Positions 7,679 through 13,607 of a stretch of DNA of 13,607 bases are shown here, in pieces (positions within the stretch are counted from its first letter, which is position 1; the number at the start of each line of letters is the position of its first letter). The DNA lies in the NCBI RefSeq assembly GCF_938040115.1, contig NZ_CALHXD010000174.1, positions 1 through 13,607 of the forward strand, given 5' to 3'. The DNA is from an uncultured Campylobacter sp. (GTDB lineage: Bacteria; Campylobacterota; Campylobacteria; Campylobacterales; Campylobacteraceae). The position numbers and the translations under genes are program-made. Below the pieces are notes generated by a model that saw only the letters and a list, made by a program, of their open reading frames with translations, was not told the origin of the DNA and ran no database searches.

Positions 7679-8518
7679 TTATGCTCCTTTAAAGTTTCTT
7701 AAAATTTTTATCTCGTCCACCCAGATGCTCTCGTCGATCGTCTCTAAAACTAGCGGGATATCGTCCGTGCGGGGGTCGTTTATGATATTTTCAAATGTCT
7801 TTAAGCCCAAAAAGCCTTTGCCCAGGCTCTCGTGGCGGTCCTTTTTGCTGGCTAGGTCAAATTTCGTATCGTTTAGATGCATGCCGCACAGCATATCGCG
7901 TCCGACTATCTCGTCAAATTCGCTCATCACACGCTCGTAGTCGTCTCTGATGTCGTATCCTGCGGCAAATGTATGACAGGTGTCTAGGCACACGCCGATC
8001 CTGTTTTTGTCGATGCAGCGTTTGATGATATGGGCTAGGTGTTCAAATTTAAAGCCCAAATTTGAGCCCTGACCCGCGGTATTTTCTATGACTAGCTTTA
8101 CGTTTTGGCTATTTTCTAACAGGAAATTTACCGAGTTTGCGATATTTTCGAGGCAAATTTCGGGCGAAATTTCGTTTAGATACGAGCCTGGGTGAAAATT
8201 TATCATCACTAGACCTAGCGCCTCTACGCGGTAAATTTCGTCTAAAAATGCGTTAATGGACTTTTGTCTTTGCTCGGCGCTCGGATGGCCTAAATTTATA
8301 AGGTAGCCGTTGTGGGGCAAAACGTGCCTGGGCTCGATGCCGGCTGCTTTTAAATTTTGTTTAAATTTGGAGATATTTTCCTGGGAAAGCGGCTTGGCCT
8401 CCCATTGGCGCTGGTTTTTGACGAACATCGCAAAGGCGTTTGCGCCGATGTTTGCCGCATTTAGCGGAGCGTTTTCTACGCCGCCCGCGATGCTGACGTG
8501 CGCGCCGATAAATTTCAT
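7679..8518 (-). CDS. nfo: Endonuclease IV (AP endonuclease)
   Basis: A 279-residue endonuclease IV, nearly the length of E. coli Nfo (285). It cuts DNA 5' of abasic sites in base excision repair and removes 3' blocking groups. All metal ligands of the trinuclear zinc site are visible: H69 (LPHN), H109 (NFHPG), E145 (VIENT), D179 and H182 (CLDTCHT), H214 (GMHLND), D227 and H229 (DRH), E259 (LET). The family signature blocks GAHVS, KNQRQW and HLNDTK are intact. ATG at 8518 overlaps the upstream lipoprotein stop (ATGA), so translation is coupled; the ribosome site (AAGAG) is weak. The gene abuts the fadL-like start with no gap. There is no functional link between DNA repair and fatty-acid import that I know of, so the linkage is probably just operon packing. 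Confidence 0.97.
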   Translation of the reverse strand: MKFIGAHVSIAGGVENAPLNAANIGANAFAMFVKNQRQWEAKPLSQENISKFKQNLKAAGIEPRHVLPHNGYLINLGHPSAEQRQKSINAFLDEIYRVEALGLVMINFHPGSYLNEISPEICLENIANSVNFLLENSQNVKLVIENTAGQGSNLGFKFEHLAHIIKRCIDKNRIGVCLDTCHTFAAGYDIRDDYERVMSEFDEIVGRDMLCGMHLNDTKFDLASKKDRHESLGKGFLGLKTFENIINDPRTDDIPLVLETIDESIWVDEIKILRNFKGA

Positions 8519-8994
8519 TGAAGCTCTTTTATGATGATTTTTATGCGGTTTTTAGCGTCGAAAAAGCTGATATTTTTACCGCAAACTTCGTATTTTATTG
8601 AATATTTACTTATATCTTGTATAAAACCGCACGAATTTGTCATTACATTTATGCCGTCATACAGCGGTTTGCGCTCCAAAATTTCCGCGAAAAAGTCGTC
8701 GTATCTCTCCTCCAAAAAGAACTTTTTGTTAAATTCTTTTTTCTCAAAACACGCGCCGTTCATGCAAATTTTGTCGTTTATTTTGAGATTTACCGTATTT
8801 ACGCCCGAGCTGTAAATTTGCAAATTTAGCTGGTTTGCGGTTTTATGCAGGAAGCCCACGTCGTTGATTTTTAGCGGCGGAGTGAGGATGGTGACGGTAA
8901 ATTTGTCTGATGATTTTTGGCTTTGTAGCGCGGCACAGCCGCTAAATGCAAGGCAAGCGAGCGCAGTCAAAGCAAATTTGGAAAATTTTTTCAT
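8515..8994 (-). CDS. Putative lipoprotein, function unknown
   Basis: A 159-residue protein with a lipoprotein signal: MKKFSK, a hydrophobic stretch, then AFSGC with the lipidated Cys at 20. The lipobox has Phe at -3, slightly off the usual Leu/Val/Ile. The mature part is Lys/Asn/Phe-rich, with Cys in KICMNGACFEK, NSCGF and YEVCGK, so disulfides are possible in the periplasm. I do not recognise a domain. ATG at 8994 has AAGGA nine bases upstream. It is the first gene of the likely five-gene unit, with a candidate promoter at 9026-9031, and it overlaps nfo by four bases. The residue after the modified Cys is Ala rather than Asp, so by the E. coli rule it would go to the outer membrane; that rule may not hold in Campylobacter. 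Confidence 0.8.
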   Translation of the reverse strand: MKKFSKFALTALACLAFSGCAALQSQKSSDKFTVTILTPPLKINDVGFLHKTANQLNLQIYSSGVNTVNLKINDKICMNGACFEKKEFNKKFFLEERYDDFFAEILERKPLYDGINVMTNSCGFIQDISKYSIKYEVCGKNISFFDAKNRIKIIIKELQ

Positions 8995-9010
8995 GATTTT
9001 TTATCCTTGG

Positions 9011-9044
9011 TTTAAGCTATTTTTTATTATCTTTAATGTAAAAT
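9011..9044 (+). promoter_or_regulatory. Candidate tRNA-Glu promoter
   Basis: TAAAAT at 9039-9044 lies 19 bases before the tRNA. Upstream, TTTAAGCTATT at 9011-9021 resembles the TTTAAGTnTT element reported for Campylobacter sigma-70 promoters, followed by the T-rich spacer typical of that genus. Spacing is a little long. It overlaps the divergent promoter of the minus-strand operon. Confidence 0.5.
9026..9031 (-). promoter_or_regulatory. Candidate -10 box of the lipoprotein-nfo-fadL-fadD-AAA unit
   Basis: Read on the minus strand the sequence is GATAAT, one base from TATAAT, about 31 bases before the lipoprotein ATG. No -35 consensus is visible, which is normal for Campylobacter sigma-70 promoters. 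It sits within the same 60 bases as the opposing tRNA-Glu promoter. Confidence 0.45.
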
Positions 9045-9063
9045 CCCATTTCCGCTAATTTGT

Positions 9064-9138
9064 GGCCCCTTCGTCTAGCGGTTAGGACATCGCCCTTTCA
9101 CGGCGGTAACACGAGTTCGAGTCTCGTAGGGGTCACCA
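9064..9138 (+). tRNA. tRNA-Glu (TTC)
   Basis: A 75-base tRNA including an encoded CCA. The acceptor stem GGCCCCT pairs with AGGGGTC (one G-U), the anticodon arm TCGCC/GGCGG encloses loop CTTTCAC with anticodon TTC, and the T arm ACGAG-TTCGAGT-CTCGT is perfect. It stands alone, with no clear terminator just downstream. Confidence 0.97.
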
Positions 9139-9433
9139 CTTCATTTTAAATTTCACAAAAGATTTTAATTTTATCCGCTTATCGCTTAAACGCCCTTTAT
9201 CTAAATACAATTTTTCTTAAATTCGGATTTTCTAAAATTTAACCTCAAAACCGTTTGCACCGTATTTTGTAAAACCAAATTTCATTGCGTCAAATTTTAA
9301 TCTCCGCCAAATAAACAAAGCCAGCCAAATTTAATCGCAAAATTTGATCCCGAAACGCCCATTCTTGCTTGCTTAATCAAATTTAAACCCGTTTTGGCTA
9401 TAATCGCGCCCTAATTTATAAAAAAGGAAAAAA
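9139..9433. other. Non-coding spacer between tRNA-Glu and terC, AAATTT-rich
   Basis: About 295 bases without a supported gene. It is AT-rich with repeated AAATTT cores (near 9146, 9278, 9327, 9341 and 9379, several of them CAAATTT). The only regulatory element I can support is the terC promoter at its right end. I see no manganese-type riboswitch such as yybP-ykoY, although some terC-family genes have one. Confidence 0.5.
9399..9404 (+). promoter_or_regulatory. -10 box of terC
   Basis: A perfect TATAAT preceded by TTTTGGC, about 29 bases before the terC ATG. This would give a short leader containing the AGGA ribosome site. No -35 match, as usual in this genus. Confidence 0.65.
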
Positions 9434-10171
9434 ATGTTCGATTGGATTTTTTCGCCCGAGGCGTGGCTGTCGCTCGTGACGCTAACGGGGCTTGAGATCG
9501 TGCTCGGTATCGATAACATCATATTTATCGCGATCCTAGTCGGCAAGCTACCGCCCGAGCAGCGCGACAAAGGCCGCATTTTAGGGCTTTCGCTCGCGAT
9601 GCTAACGAGGATTGCGCTACTGCTTTCGTTATTTTGGATTATGAAGCTTACCAAGCCGCTATTTAGCGTGTTTGATTTTACGATCACAGGGCGCGATTTG
9701 GTACTGATTTTGGGCGGGCTTTTTCTCATCGGTAAGTCCACGCTCGAGATCCACTCAAGCGTCAGCGGCGAGCACGAGGAGCACTCGGCGAGCAAAGGGC
9801 ATGCGAGTTTTTGGGTCGTTATCGCAGAGATCGCCGTGCTTGACATCGTCTTTTCGCTCGATAGCGTCATCACCGCAGTGGGCATGGCAAACCACATCGA
9901 GATCATGATTTTAGCAGTGATACTTGCAGTGGGCGTGATGATGTTCGCGTCTAAGGGCATTTCAAATTTTGTCGATAATAACCCGACGATCAAAATTCTC
10001 GCGCTTGCGTTCTTGATCCTGATCGGCTTTACGCTAGTGGGCGAGGGGCTCGGTATGCACGTGCCTAAGGGCTACGTTTACTTTGCGATGGCGTTTTCTC
10101 TGGGCGTGGAGCTCATCAATATCTACGCTCGCAAAAAGTCGGCAAAACGCGCAAAAGAGGCTCAAAAGTAA
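9434..10171 (+). CDS. TerC-family integral membrane protein
   Basis: A 245-residue TerC-family membrane protein with about seven hydrophobic segments. The two family signatures are present: GLEIVLGIDNIIFI (E21, D27, N28) and AEIAVLDIVFSLDSVITAVG (E132, D137, D143), whose acidic residues are thought to bind metal. The family includes tellurite-resistance TerC and E. coli Alx, and members in several bacteria export manganese, so metal export or loading of exported proteins is plausible; the substrate here is unknown. The loop at 107-123 carries four His and three Glu (H107, H114, H117, H123), which could bind metal. The tail after residue 230 is short and basic. ATG at 9434 has AGGA five bases upstream and a TATAAT box further up. 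It appears to be transcribed alone, with a likely terminator over its stop codon. No other ter genes are nearby, so a phage or tellurite cluster is unlikely. Confidence 0.9.
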   Translation: MFDWIFSPEAWLSLVTLTGLEIVLGIDNIIFIAILVGKLPPEQRDKGRILGLSLAMLTRIALLLSLFWIMKLTKPLFSVFDFTITGRDLVLILGGLFLIGKSTLEIHSSVSGEHEEHSASKGHASFWVVIAEIAVLDIVFSLDSVITAVGMANHIEIMILAVILAVGVMMFASKGISNFVDNNPTIKILALAFLILIGFTLVGEGLGMHVPKGYVYFAMAFSLGVELINIYARKKSAKRAKEAQK

Positions 10172-10184
10172 AATTTGAGCCTTT
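10156..10184 (+). terminator. Probable intrinsic terminator folding over the terC stop codon
   Basis: GGCTCAAA (10159-10166) and TTTGAGCC (10174-10181) form a perfect 8-bp stem that can extend three pairs outward (AGA with TTT, one a G-U). The seven-base loop contains the terC stop TAA (10169-10171). A T-containing tail (TTTAAATTTGCTTTT) follows. The hairpin therefore uses the last codons of the gene. Confidence 0.65.
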
Positions 10185-10301
10185 AAATTTGCTTTTGGGC
10201 GCGCAGGGCGGCAAATTTGACGCTTCGGCTTTGTTTTTTGAGGCGTTAAATTTAGGCAGGGACGAATTTGAGTGGTAAATTTAAAAAGCAAAGGAGCTAG
10301 C

Positions 10302-10970
10302 GTGGACGTAAAAGGCGAATTTTTAGAGATTTTGGAGGGACTTAGGAGCCAAAAGCTAGCGGCGTTTTCGCAAAAACTCATCAAAAGCCCCGAAATTTTA
10401 GGTGTAAAAACTCCCGAGCTAAGACGCCTGGCAAAGCGAAATTTCGCTCGGTTAAATCTAAAGCAGATCGCCGAATACGAGCCCTTTTTTCACGAGGAGT
10501 TCATGCTAAAGGGCTTTTTGATAATGCTCGTAAAAGACGACGAAGCTAAATTTAAGCTAGCGAGCGAGTTTATCAAAACGATGCCAAACTGGGCGGTGAC
10601 AGACGGCTTTGAGCCTAAATTTACCGAGGCGCGCTACGTAGATGCGCTGCTAAAGCAGGCTCTAGGCTCAAATTTAGAATACGAAAAGCGATTTTTCTAT
10701 GTTTATTTTATGCGTAATTTTAACGCGCTTCCGCTTGAGCGGTTTTTTGAAATTTGTGCCGAGGAAAAAGACGAGCACTACTACGTGCAAATGGCCGCTG
10801 CTTGGTGTTTAGCCGAGGTTTTTATCAAATTTGACGGCGCGGGGCGAGAGCTGCTAGAGAGCGGGCGACTGAGTAAATTTACCCACAACAAAACGATCTC
10901 AAAGATCCGCGACAGCTACCGCGTGCCAAAAGACGTAAAAGACGCGCTTTTGGAGCTCAAAATCAAGTGA
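10302..10970 (+). CDS. AlkD-like DNA alkylation repair protein (HEAT-like repeats)
   Basis: A 222-residue member of the DNA alkylation repair family (PF08713), a helical HEAT-like-repeat glycosylase that excises N3- and N7-alkylated purines. Residues matching the active cleft of Bacillus cereus AlkD can be seen: NWAVTD gives Trp97 and Asp101 with the same W-x3-D spacing as W109/D113, FMRNF supplies Arg138 (R148), and AAAWCLAEV supplies Trp168 (W187). The C-terminal HNKTISKIRDSYRV block is typical. I chose GTG at 10302 because AAGGAG lies five bases upstream; the longer GTG at 10272 has no ribosome site. The last bases overlap the MATE gene (GTGA), so the two are coupled. An abasic site made by this enzyme would be a substrate for the Nfo encoded about 2 kb away. 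Activity is predicted, not shown. Confidence 0.87.
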   Translation: MDVKGEFLEILEGLRSQKLAAFSQKLIKSPEILGVKTPELRRLAKRNFARLNLKQIAEYEPFFHEEFMLKGFLIMLVKDDEAKFKLASEFIKTMPNWAVTDGFEPKFTEARYVDALLKQALGSNLEYEKRFFYVYFMRNFNALPLERFFEICAEEKDEHYYVQMAAAWCLAEVFIKFDGAGRELLESGRLSKFTHNKTISKIRDSYRVPKDVKDALLELKIK

Positions 10971-12292
10971 ATCTCACAAAAGAGCCCATAAACAAGCTCG
11001 TGCTGCGCCTAGCCGCGCCCGCGGGCGTCGCGATGAGTTTTAATACGCTTTACAACGTGACGGGCGTGTTTTTTGCCGCGCACATCTCGACTCAGGCGCT
11101 GGCTGGCTTTTCGATGAGTTTTTTGCTCTACATCAGCGTCGTGGGCGTGGGGCTTGGCTTTGGCTCGGCGCTAACGGCGCTTGTGGGCAACGCGCTTGGC
11201 GGAGGCAAAGAAAAACTCGCTAAAATTTACGCCGCAAAAGGCGTGTTTTTCGTATTTCTTTGCGCGGTTTTTATGGGACTTTCGGGCTTTATTTTTACGC
11301 CGCATTTGCTTAAAATTTTAGGCGCGAACGAGGAGTTTTTACGCGAAGCCATGGCGTATAACCGTGTAATATTCCTTGCTTCGCCGTTTTTCTTACTCAT
11401 AAAATCCTTAAACGGCGTGCTGGTAGCCGCGGGCGACACAAAGAGCCTGCGAAATTGGCTTTTTGCGGGACTTTTTATAAATTTGGGCTTTTGCTTTTTT
11501 TATGTGGATTTTTGCGGACTGGGTATCGGAGGGATAGCGCTGGCAACGGCTTCGGTGCAGCTTCTTGGTTCGTTATTTTTAGGCATTAAGGTCGCAAAAA
11601 CCGGCATGATAATTTTTTTAAATTTCCGCTCGTTTGCGCCTGAACTTGCCATCTACAGCAAAATTTTAGCCCAGGCCTTGCCCGCGTGTCTAAACTATCT
11701 CTCGATGTCGCTTGGCGGGCTCGTGCTCATGCATTTTATCAGCCGCTACGGCACGCACGCAGTCGCAGGCTACGGGCTAGCGCTACGTATCGAGCAGATC
11801 GTTATGCTGCCGACGACTGGCATCGCGTCGGCGGTTCTTGGTATCGTATCGCAAAACTTCGGCGCGCGCGAATACGCCAGAGTACGCGGCTGCTACGCTT
11901 ATGCGGTTAAATTTTTAGCGGTTTACTGCGTTTTTGCGGCGACTTTTTGTCTCGGGCTAGGCGGGATTTTGGTCGGGTTTTTTGACGAGATGCCCGAGGT
12001 CGTAAACGCGGCAAAAAGCTATTTTGCGGTAAATTCGCTAGCGTTTATAGGCTACGCGCTCATAAATCTCTCCGGCTCGACGCTTCAAGGCGTAAAAAGG
12101 CCCGCGGCGGTTTTTGTTTTAAATTTTACTCGCCAGATAGTGCTGCAAATCGCGCTTTACTCGATTGTTGCGGATATTTTTGACGGCGAGTTGCAAGATA
12201 TTTTTAAGGCGATGTTTTTTAACGTTTGGCTGATCGGGCTAATTTTTTTCTTTTATACAAAATTTATTCTTAGCCGAGTTTGCGCGGCTTGA
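10967..12292 (+). CDS. MATE-family multidrug/toxin efflux transporter
   Basis: A 441-residue inner-membrane protein with about twelve hydrophobic segments in two similar halves, the layout of MATE antiporters, which expel cationic drugs and other compounds using sodium or proton gradients. The start, with LTKEPINKLVLRLAAPAGVAM, is typical of the family, as are the Gly-rich GFGSALTALVGNALGGG segment near 63-77 and the matching TTGIASAVLGIVSQNFGA segment in the second half. GTG at 10967 overlaps the alkD-like stop by four bases, with GGAG eleven bases upstream, so translation probably depends on the gene before it. It could belong to the NorM or DinF branch; I cannot tell which. Substrate unknown. 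Confidence 0.92.
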   Translation: MNLTKEPINKLVLRLAAPAGVAMSFNTLYNVTGVFFAAHISTQALAGFSMSFLLYISVVGVGLGFGSALTALVGNALGGGKEKLAKIYAAKGVFFVFLCAVFMGLSGFIFTPHLLKILGANEEFLREAMAYNRVIFLASPFFLLIKSLNGVLVAAGDTKSLRNWLFAGLFINLGFCFFYVDFCGLGIGGIALATASVQLLGSLFLGIKVAKTGMIIFLNFRSFAPELAIYSKILAQALPACLNYLSMSLGGLVLMHFISRYGTHAVAGYGLALRIEQIVMLPTTGIASAVLGIVSQNFGAREYARVRGCYAYAVKFLAVYCVFAATFCLGLGGILVGFFDEMPEVVNAAKSYFAVNSLAFIGYALINLSGSTLQGVKRPAAVFVLNFTRQIVLQIALYSIVADIFDGELQDIFKAMFFNVWLIGLIFFFYTKFILSRVCAA

Positions 12293-12334
12293 AGCGAAAA
12301 TTTTCACAAATTTTGAAATTTAAGCTTATTTTTC

Positions 12335-12363
12335 TTGACATACCGTATTTTTTTGGCTACAAT
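12335..12363 (+). promoter_or_regulatory. Strong sigma-70 promoter of the tRNA array
   Basis: A consensus -35 TTGACA (12335-12340), a 17-base spacer, and -10 TACAAT (12358-12363), one base from consensus. Transcription should begin near 12370, about 30 bases before tRNA-Pro. A full -35 is unusual for Campylobacter and fits a highly expressed stable-RNA operon. Confidence 0.88.
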
Positions 12364-12400
12364 GCGCCTTTTCAATAAGTAGGCTAAACTCGCAATGCCT

Positions 12401-12478
12401 CGGGGTGTAGCGCAGGCTGGTTAGCGCATCTGGTTTGGGACCAGAGGGCCGAAGGTTCGAATCCTTTCACCCCGACCA
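12401..12478 (+). tRNA. tRNA-Pro (TGG)
   Basis: 78 bases with encoded CCA. The acceptor CGGGGTG pairs with CACCCCG; the anticodon stem TCTGG/CCAGA encloses loop TTTGGGA with anticodon TGG. First gene of the five-tRNA array. Confidence 0.97.
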
Positions 12479-12488
12479 TTTGTTAGAT

Positions 12489-12566
12489 GGTGAGTGTAGC
12501 TCAGTCGGTTAGAGCATCAGATTGTGGTCCTGAGGGTCGTGGGTTCGATTCCCATCACTCACCCCA
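12489..12566 (+). tRNA. tRNA-His (GTG)
   Basis: 78 bases counting the extra 5' G (12489), which faces C73 as expected for tRNA-His, with CCA encoded. The acceptor GTGAGTG pairs with CACTCAC; the loop TTGTGGT holds anticodon GTG. The anticodon stem TCAGA/CCTGA has an A-C mismatch at the pair next to the loop (31-39). Ten bases after tRNA-Pro. Confidence 0.96.
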
Positions 12567-12571
12567 CTTGG

Positions 12572-12648
12572 GCGCTCGTAGCTCAATTGGATAGAGCGAC
12601 AGACTTCGGATCTGTAGGTTATGGGTTCGACTCCTATCGGGCGCGCCA
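12572..12648 (+). tRNA. tRNA-Arg (TCG)
   Basis: 77 bases with encoded CCA and a G discriminator. The acceptor GCGCTCG pairs with CGGGCGC (one T-G); the stem ACAGA/TCTGT encloses loop CTTCGGA with anticodon TCG, reading CGA. Only five bases separate it from tRNA-His. Confidence 0.95.
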
Positions 12649-12660
12649 CTTTGTTTTTAT

Positions 12661-12737
12661 GCGCTCATAGCTCAGCTGGATAGAGCAACGGCCTTCTAAG
12701 CCGTAGGCCTCAGGTTCGAATCCTGATGGGCGTACCA
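12661..12737 (+). tRNA. tRNA-Arg (TCT)
   Basis: 77 bases with encoded CCA. The stem ACGGC/GCCGT encloses loop CTTCTAA with anticodon TCT, reading AGA/AGG. The acceptor GCGCTCA pairs with TGGGCGT, with a G-U as the first pair (1-72). A second arginine tRNA, clearly different from the one before it, so not a simple duplication. Confidence 0.95.
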
Positions 12738-12752
12738 CTTTATTATTGTTGT

Positions 12753-12837
12753 GCGGATGTGGTGAAATTGGCAGACACGCCAGACTTAGGATCTGGTGCC
12801 CCACGGCGTGAAGGTTCAAGTCCTTTCATCCGCACCA
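12753..12837 (+). tRNA. tRNA-Leu (TAG)
   Basis: 85 bases with a long variable arm and encoded CCA. The acceptor GCGGATG pairs with CATCCGC; the stem CCAGA/TCTGG encloses loop CTTAGGA with anticodon TAG. Last gene of the array; the sequence turns strongly AT-rich right after it. Confidence 0.96.
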
Positions 12838-13192
12838 TCCAAAACTCCCTAAAATACGATATTTCAAGACTTAAGCTTTCAAAAGGTAGCCCGATAGGTA
12901 ACCCAAACTTCATACTGTTTAGTTTCTAGTTTAATGTTTCAAAAACTACTATATTATTTGATCGCTTTTTTACAAAGATGTAAAAAGTATATTTTTCTAA
13001 TTTTTTATAAAATGGTTTCTATATTTTTGCTTTTGTTTGTACTAAAATTTATTTAGATCGCAACATATATTTTCTATTATTTTATATATTTTTAGCCAAA
13101 CGAATATAGATAATAGAGTAGATGAGCTATAAAATGTGGATGTTAGTGAAAATTTTCCTAATTCCTCGCCAGAGGCGATGACACAAATAAAA
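12838..13192. other. AT-rich stretch without a supported gene
   Basis: 355 bases between tRNA-Leu and the end of the histidine-kinase gene. Base content is strikingly low in G and C: 11 of 60 in each of 12961-13020 and 13021-13080. It holds a weak hairpin (12967-12986), a small TCGCC/GGCGA hairpin near 13167, and short open stretches with stops. I see no copy of the tRNA-Leu 3' end that would mark an attachment site. Confidence 0.55.
12967..12986 (+). terminator. Weak terminator-like hairpin after the tRNA array
   Basis: TTTTTACA and TGTAAAAA form an 8-bp stem with loop AAGA, followed by T-rich sequence. It is almost all A-T pairs and lies 130 bases after the last tRNA, so its role as the array's terminator is uncertain; no better candidate is closer. 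Confidence 0.3.
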
Positions 13193-13607
13193 TCAATTTA
13201 TGAAATAAATCAGAAAATTATTTTTACCATCTTCGTGTTTGTATTTTAAAGTATGGCCGTGTTTTATAAAAATTTGGTTTGCGATATAAAGCCCAAGCCC
13301 CAACCCAGAATTTGACGTCTCAAATTTTCTATTAAAAGTTCTATTAAAATCAAGCCTTTGCGGATCAAGCTCATCGCCTACGCTACTTATACATAGAGTA
13401 TTTTTATCTATGCTTACAACAACCTTTTCGCTAGAGTATTTTAAGGCGTTATCGATCAAATTTTTAATTCCGGTTGCATAAAGCTCAAAATCAACCTCAA
13501 CCGCACTTATTTCCGCATCCGCTCGCACTTCTATGCGGCTCGTGTCTTTTAATAAAAGCATATCTACCGAGTGATCGACGATGTCTATAACTCGGTGCTT
13601 ATTTTTC
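13193..13607 (-). CDS. Sensor histidine kinase, C-terminal ATP-binding domain (partial, cut by window end)
   Basis: The frame runs open to the window edge (at least 15 codons precede the ATG at 13561), so only the C-terminal ~137 residues are seen. They form a HATPase_c domain: N box IKNLIDNALKYS, a G1-like ISSVGDEL, and G2 NSGLGLGLYIANQI, then a final strand ending in FLIYFIN. The G1 box lacks the usual Asp (DxGxG) and reads SVGDE, a reduced form I associate with small epsilonproteobacterial kinases such as the ArsS group; that family guess is weak. The kinase would autophosphorylate a His lying outside the window and pass the phosphate to a response regulator, probably encoded upstream. Codons are more AT-rich than in the other genes here. 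The TGA stop is followed by an AT-rich stretch with no clear terminator. Confidence 0.88.
   Translation of the reverse strand, partial: KNKHRVIDIVDHSVDMLLLKDTSRIEVRADAEISAVEVDFELYATGIKNLIDNALKYSSEKVVVSIDKNTLCISSVGDELDPQRLDFNRTFNRKFETSNSGLGLGLYIANQIFIKHGHTLKYKHEDGKNNFLIYFIN

Noticed and set aside
9373..9993. A 206-codon minus-strand frame opposite terC
   Set aside because: The plus strand has an intact TerC protein, promoter and ribosome site; the antisense product is Ser/Ile/Met-rich with no recognisable motif.
10213..10253. Imperfect inverted repeat AAATTTGACGC / GCGTTAAATTT upstream of the AlkD-like gene
   Set aside because: A 19-base loop, one G-U pair and built on the common AAATTT word; too weak to call a regulatory structure.
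10272..10301. Earlier GTG start for the AlkD-like gene
   Set aside because: No ribosome site before it, whereas GTG at 10302 has AAGGAG five bases upstream.
12634..12929. Open frames on both strands across the tRNA array, with peptides such as PSGFEPEAYGLEGRCS and VVKLADTPDLGSG
   Set aside because: They are translations of tRNA-Arg and tRNA-Leu sequences, a well-known source of false protein calls.
13136..13246. Short plus-strand frame from GTG with a protein-like peptide (VDVSENFPNSSPEAM)
   Set aside because: About 36 codons, no ribosome site, an in-frame stop just upstream, and its end runs antisense into the kinase gene. At most a decayed remnant; not supported.
1..13607. CRISPR arrays, insertion sequences, prophage or toxin-antitoxin genes
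   Set aside because: Looked for regularly spaced repeats, transposase or integrase motifs and paired small genes; none seen.

Overview
The window looks like chromosome from a non-thermophilic, probably oral-type Campylobacter of the C. showae / C. rectus / C. curvus kind. This is an inference from moderate GC in the genes, very frequent AAATTT words (often CAAATTTA or AAATTTGAG), several GTG starts with AGGA-type ribosome sites, and gene families typical of Campylobacterota, above all a dynamin-like protein pair as in C. jejuni Cj0411/Cj0412. No species can be fixed from the sequence alone.

Left end (1-2928): the C-terminal part of a DLP1-like protein runs in from outside the window and overlaps by 8 bases a complete dynamin-like GTPase (DLP2). 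Convergent to it, 10 bases away, is a small gene for a two-helix membrane protein. A spacer of about 220 bases (2929-3149) follows, rich in AAATTT and carrying a perfect 11-bp inverted repeat.

Middle, minus strand (8994 down to 3150): five tightly packed genes, probably one operon, read lipoprotein > nfo (endonuclease IV) > fadL-type outer-membrane transporter > fadD-type acyl-CoA ligase > AAA+ ATPase. The junctions are a 4-base overlap, direct abutment, a 9-base gap and a 1-base stop/start overlap. FadL and FadD would together form a fatty-acid (or hydrophobic compound) import-and-activation pair. The roles of the lipoprotein and the AAA+ protein in this unit are unknown.

Plus strand from 9064: tRNA-Glu, whose promoter region overlaps that of the minus-strand operon; a spacer of about 295 bases; terC (a TerC-family membrane protein, possibly metal export) with a likely terminator folding over its own stop codon; then an AlkD-like DNA alkylation repair protein whose end overlaps a MATE efflux transporter by 4 bases.

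Right end (12335-13607): a near-consensus sigma-70 promoter drives a five-tRNA array Pro(TGG)-His(GTG)-Arg(TCG)-Arg(TCT)-Leu(TAG), every gene with an encoded CCA. Beyond it the sequence becomes much more AT-rich: a 355-base stretch without a convincing gene, then the C-terminal end of a sensor histidine kinase on the minus strand, cut by the window edge.

Most of the window is ordinary core chromosome. I see no CRISPR array, insertion sequence, prophage or obvious new defence system. The items most worth a second look are the dynamin pair with its small membrane-protein neighbour, the fadL-fadD-AAA+ unit, the non-canonical Walker B of the AAA+ protein, and the composition break after the tRNA array.
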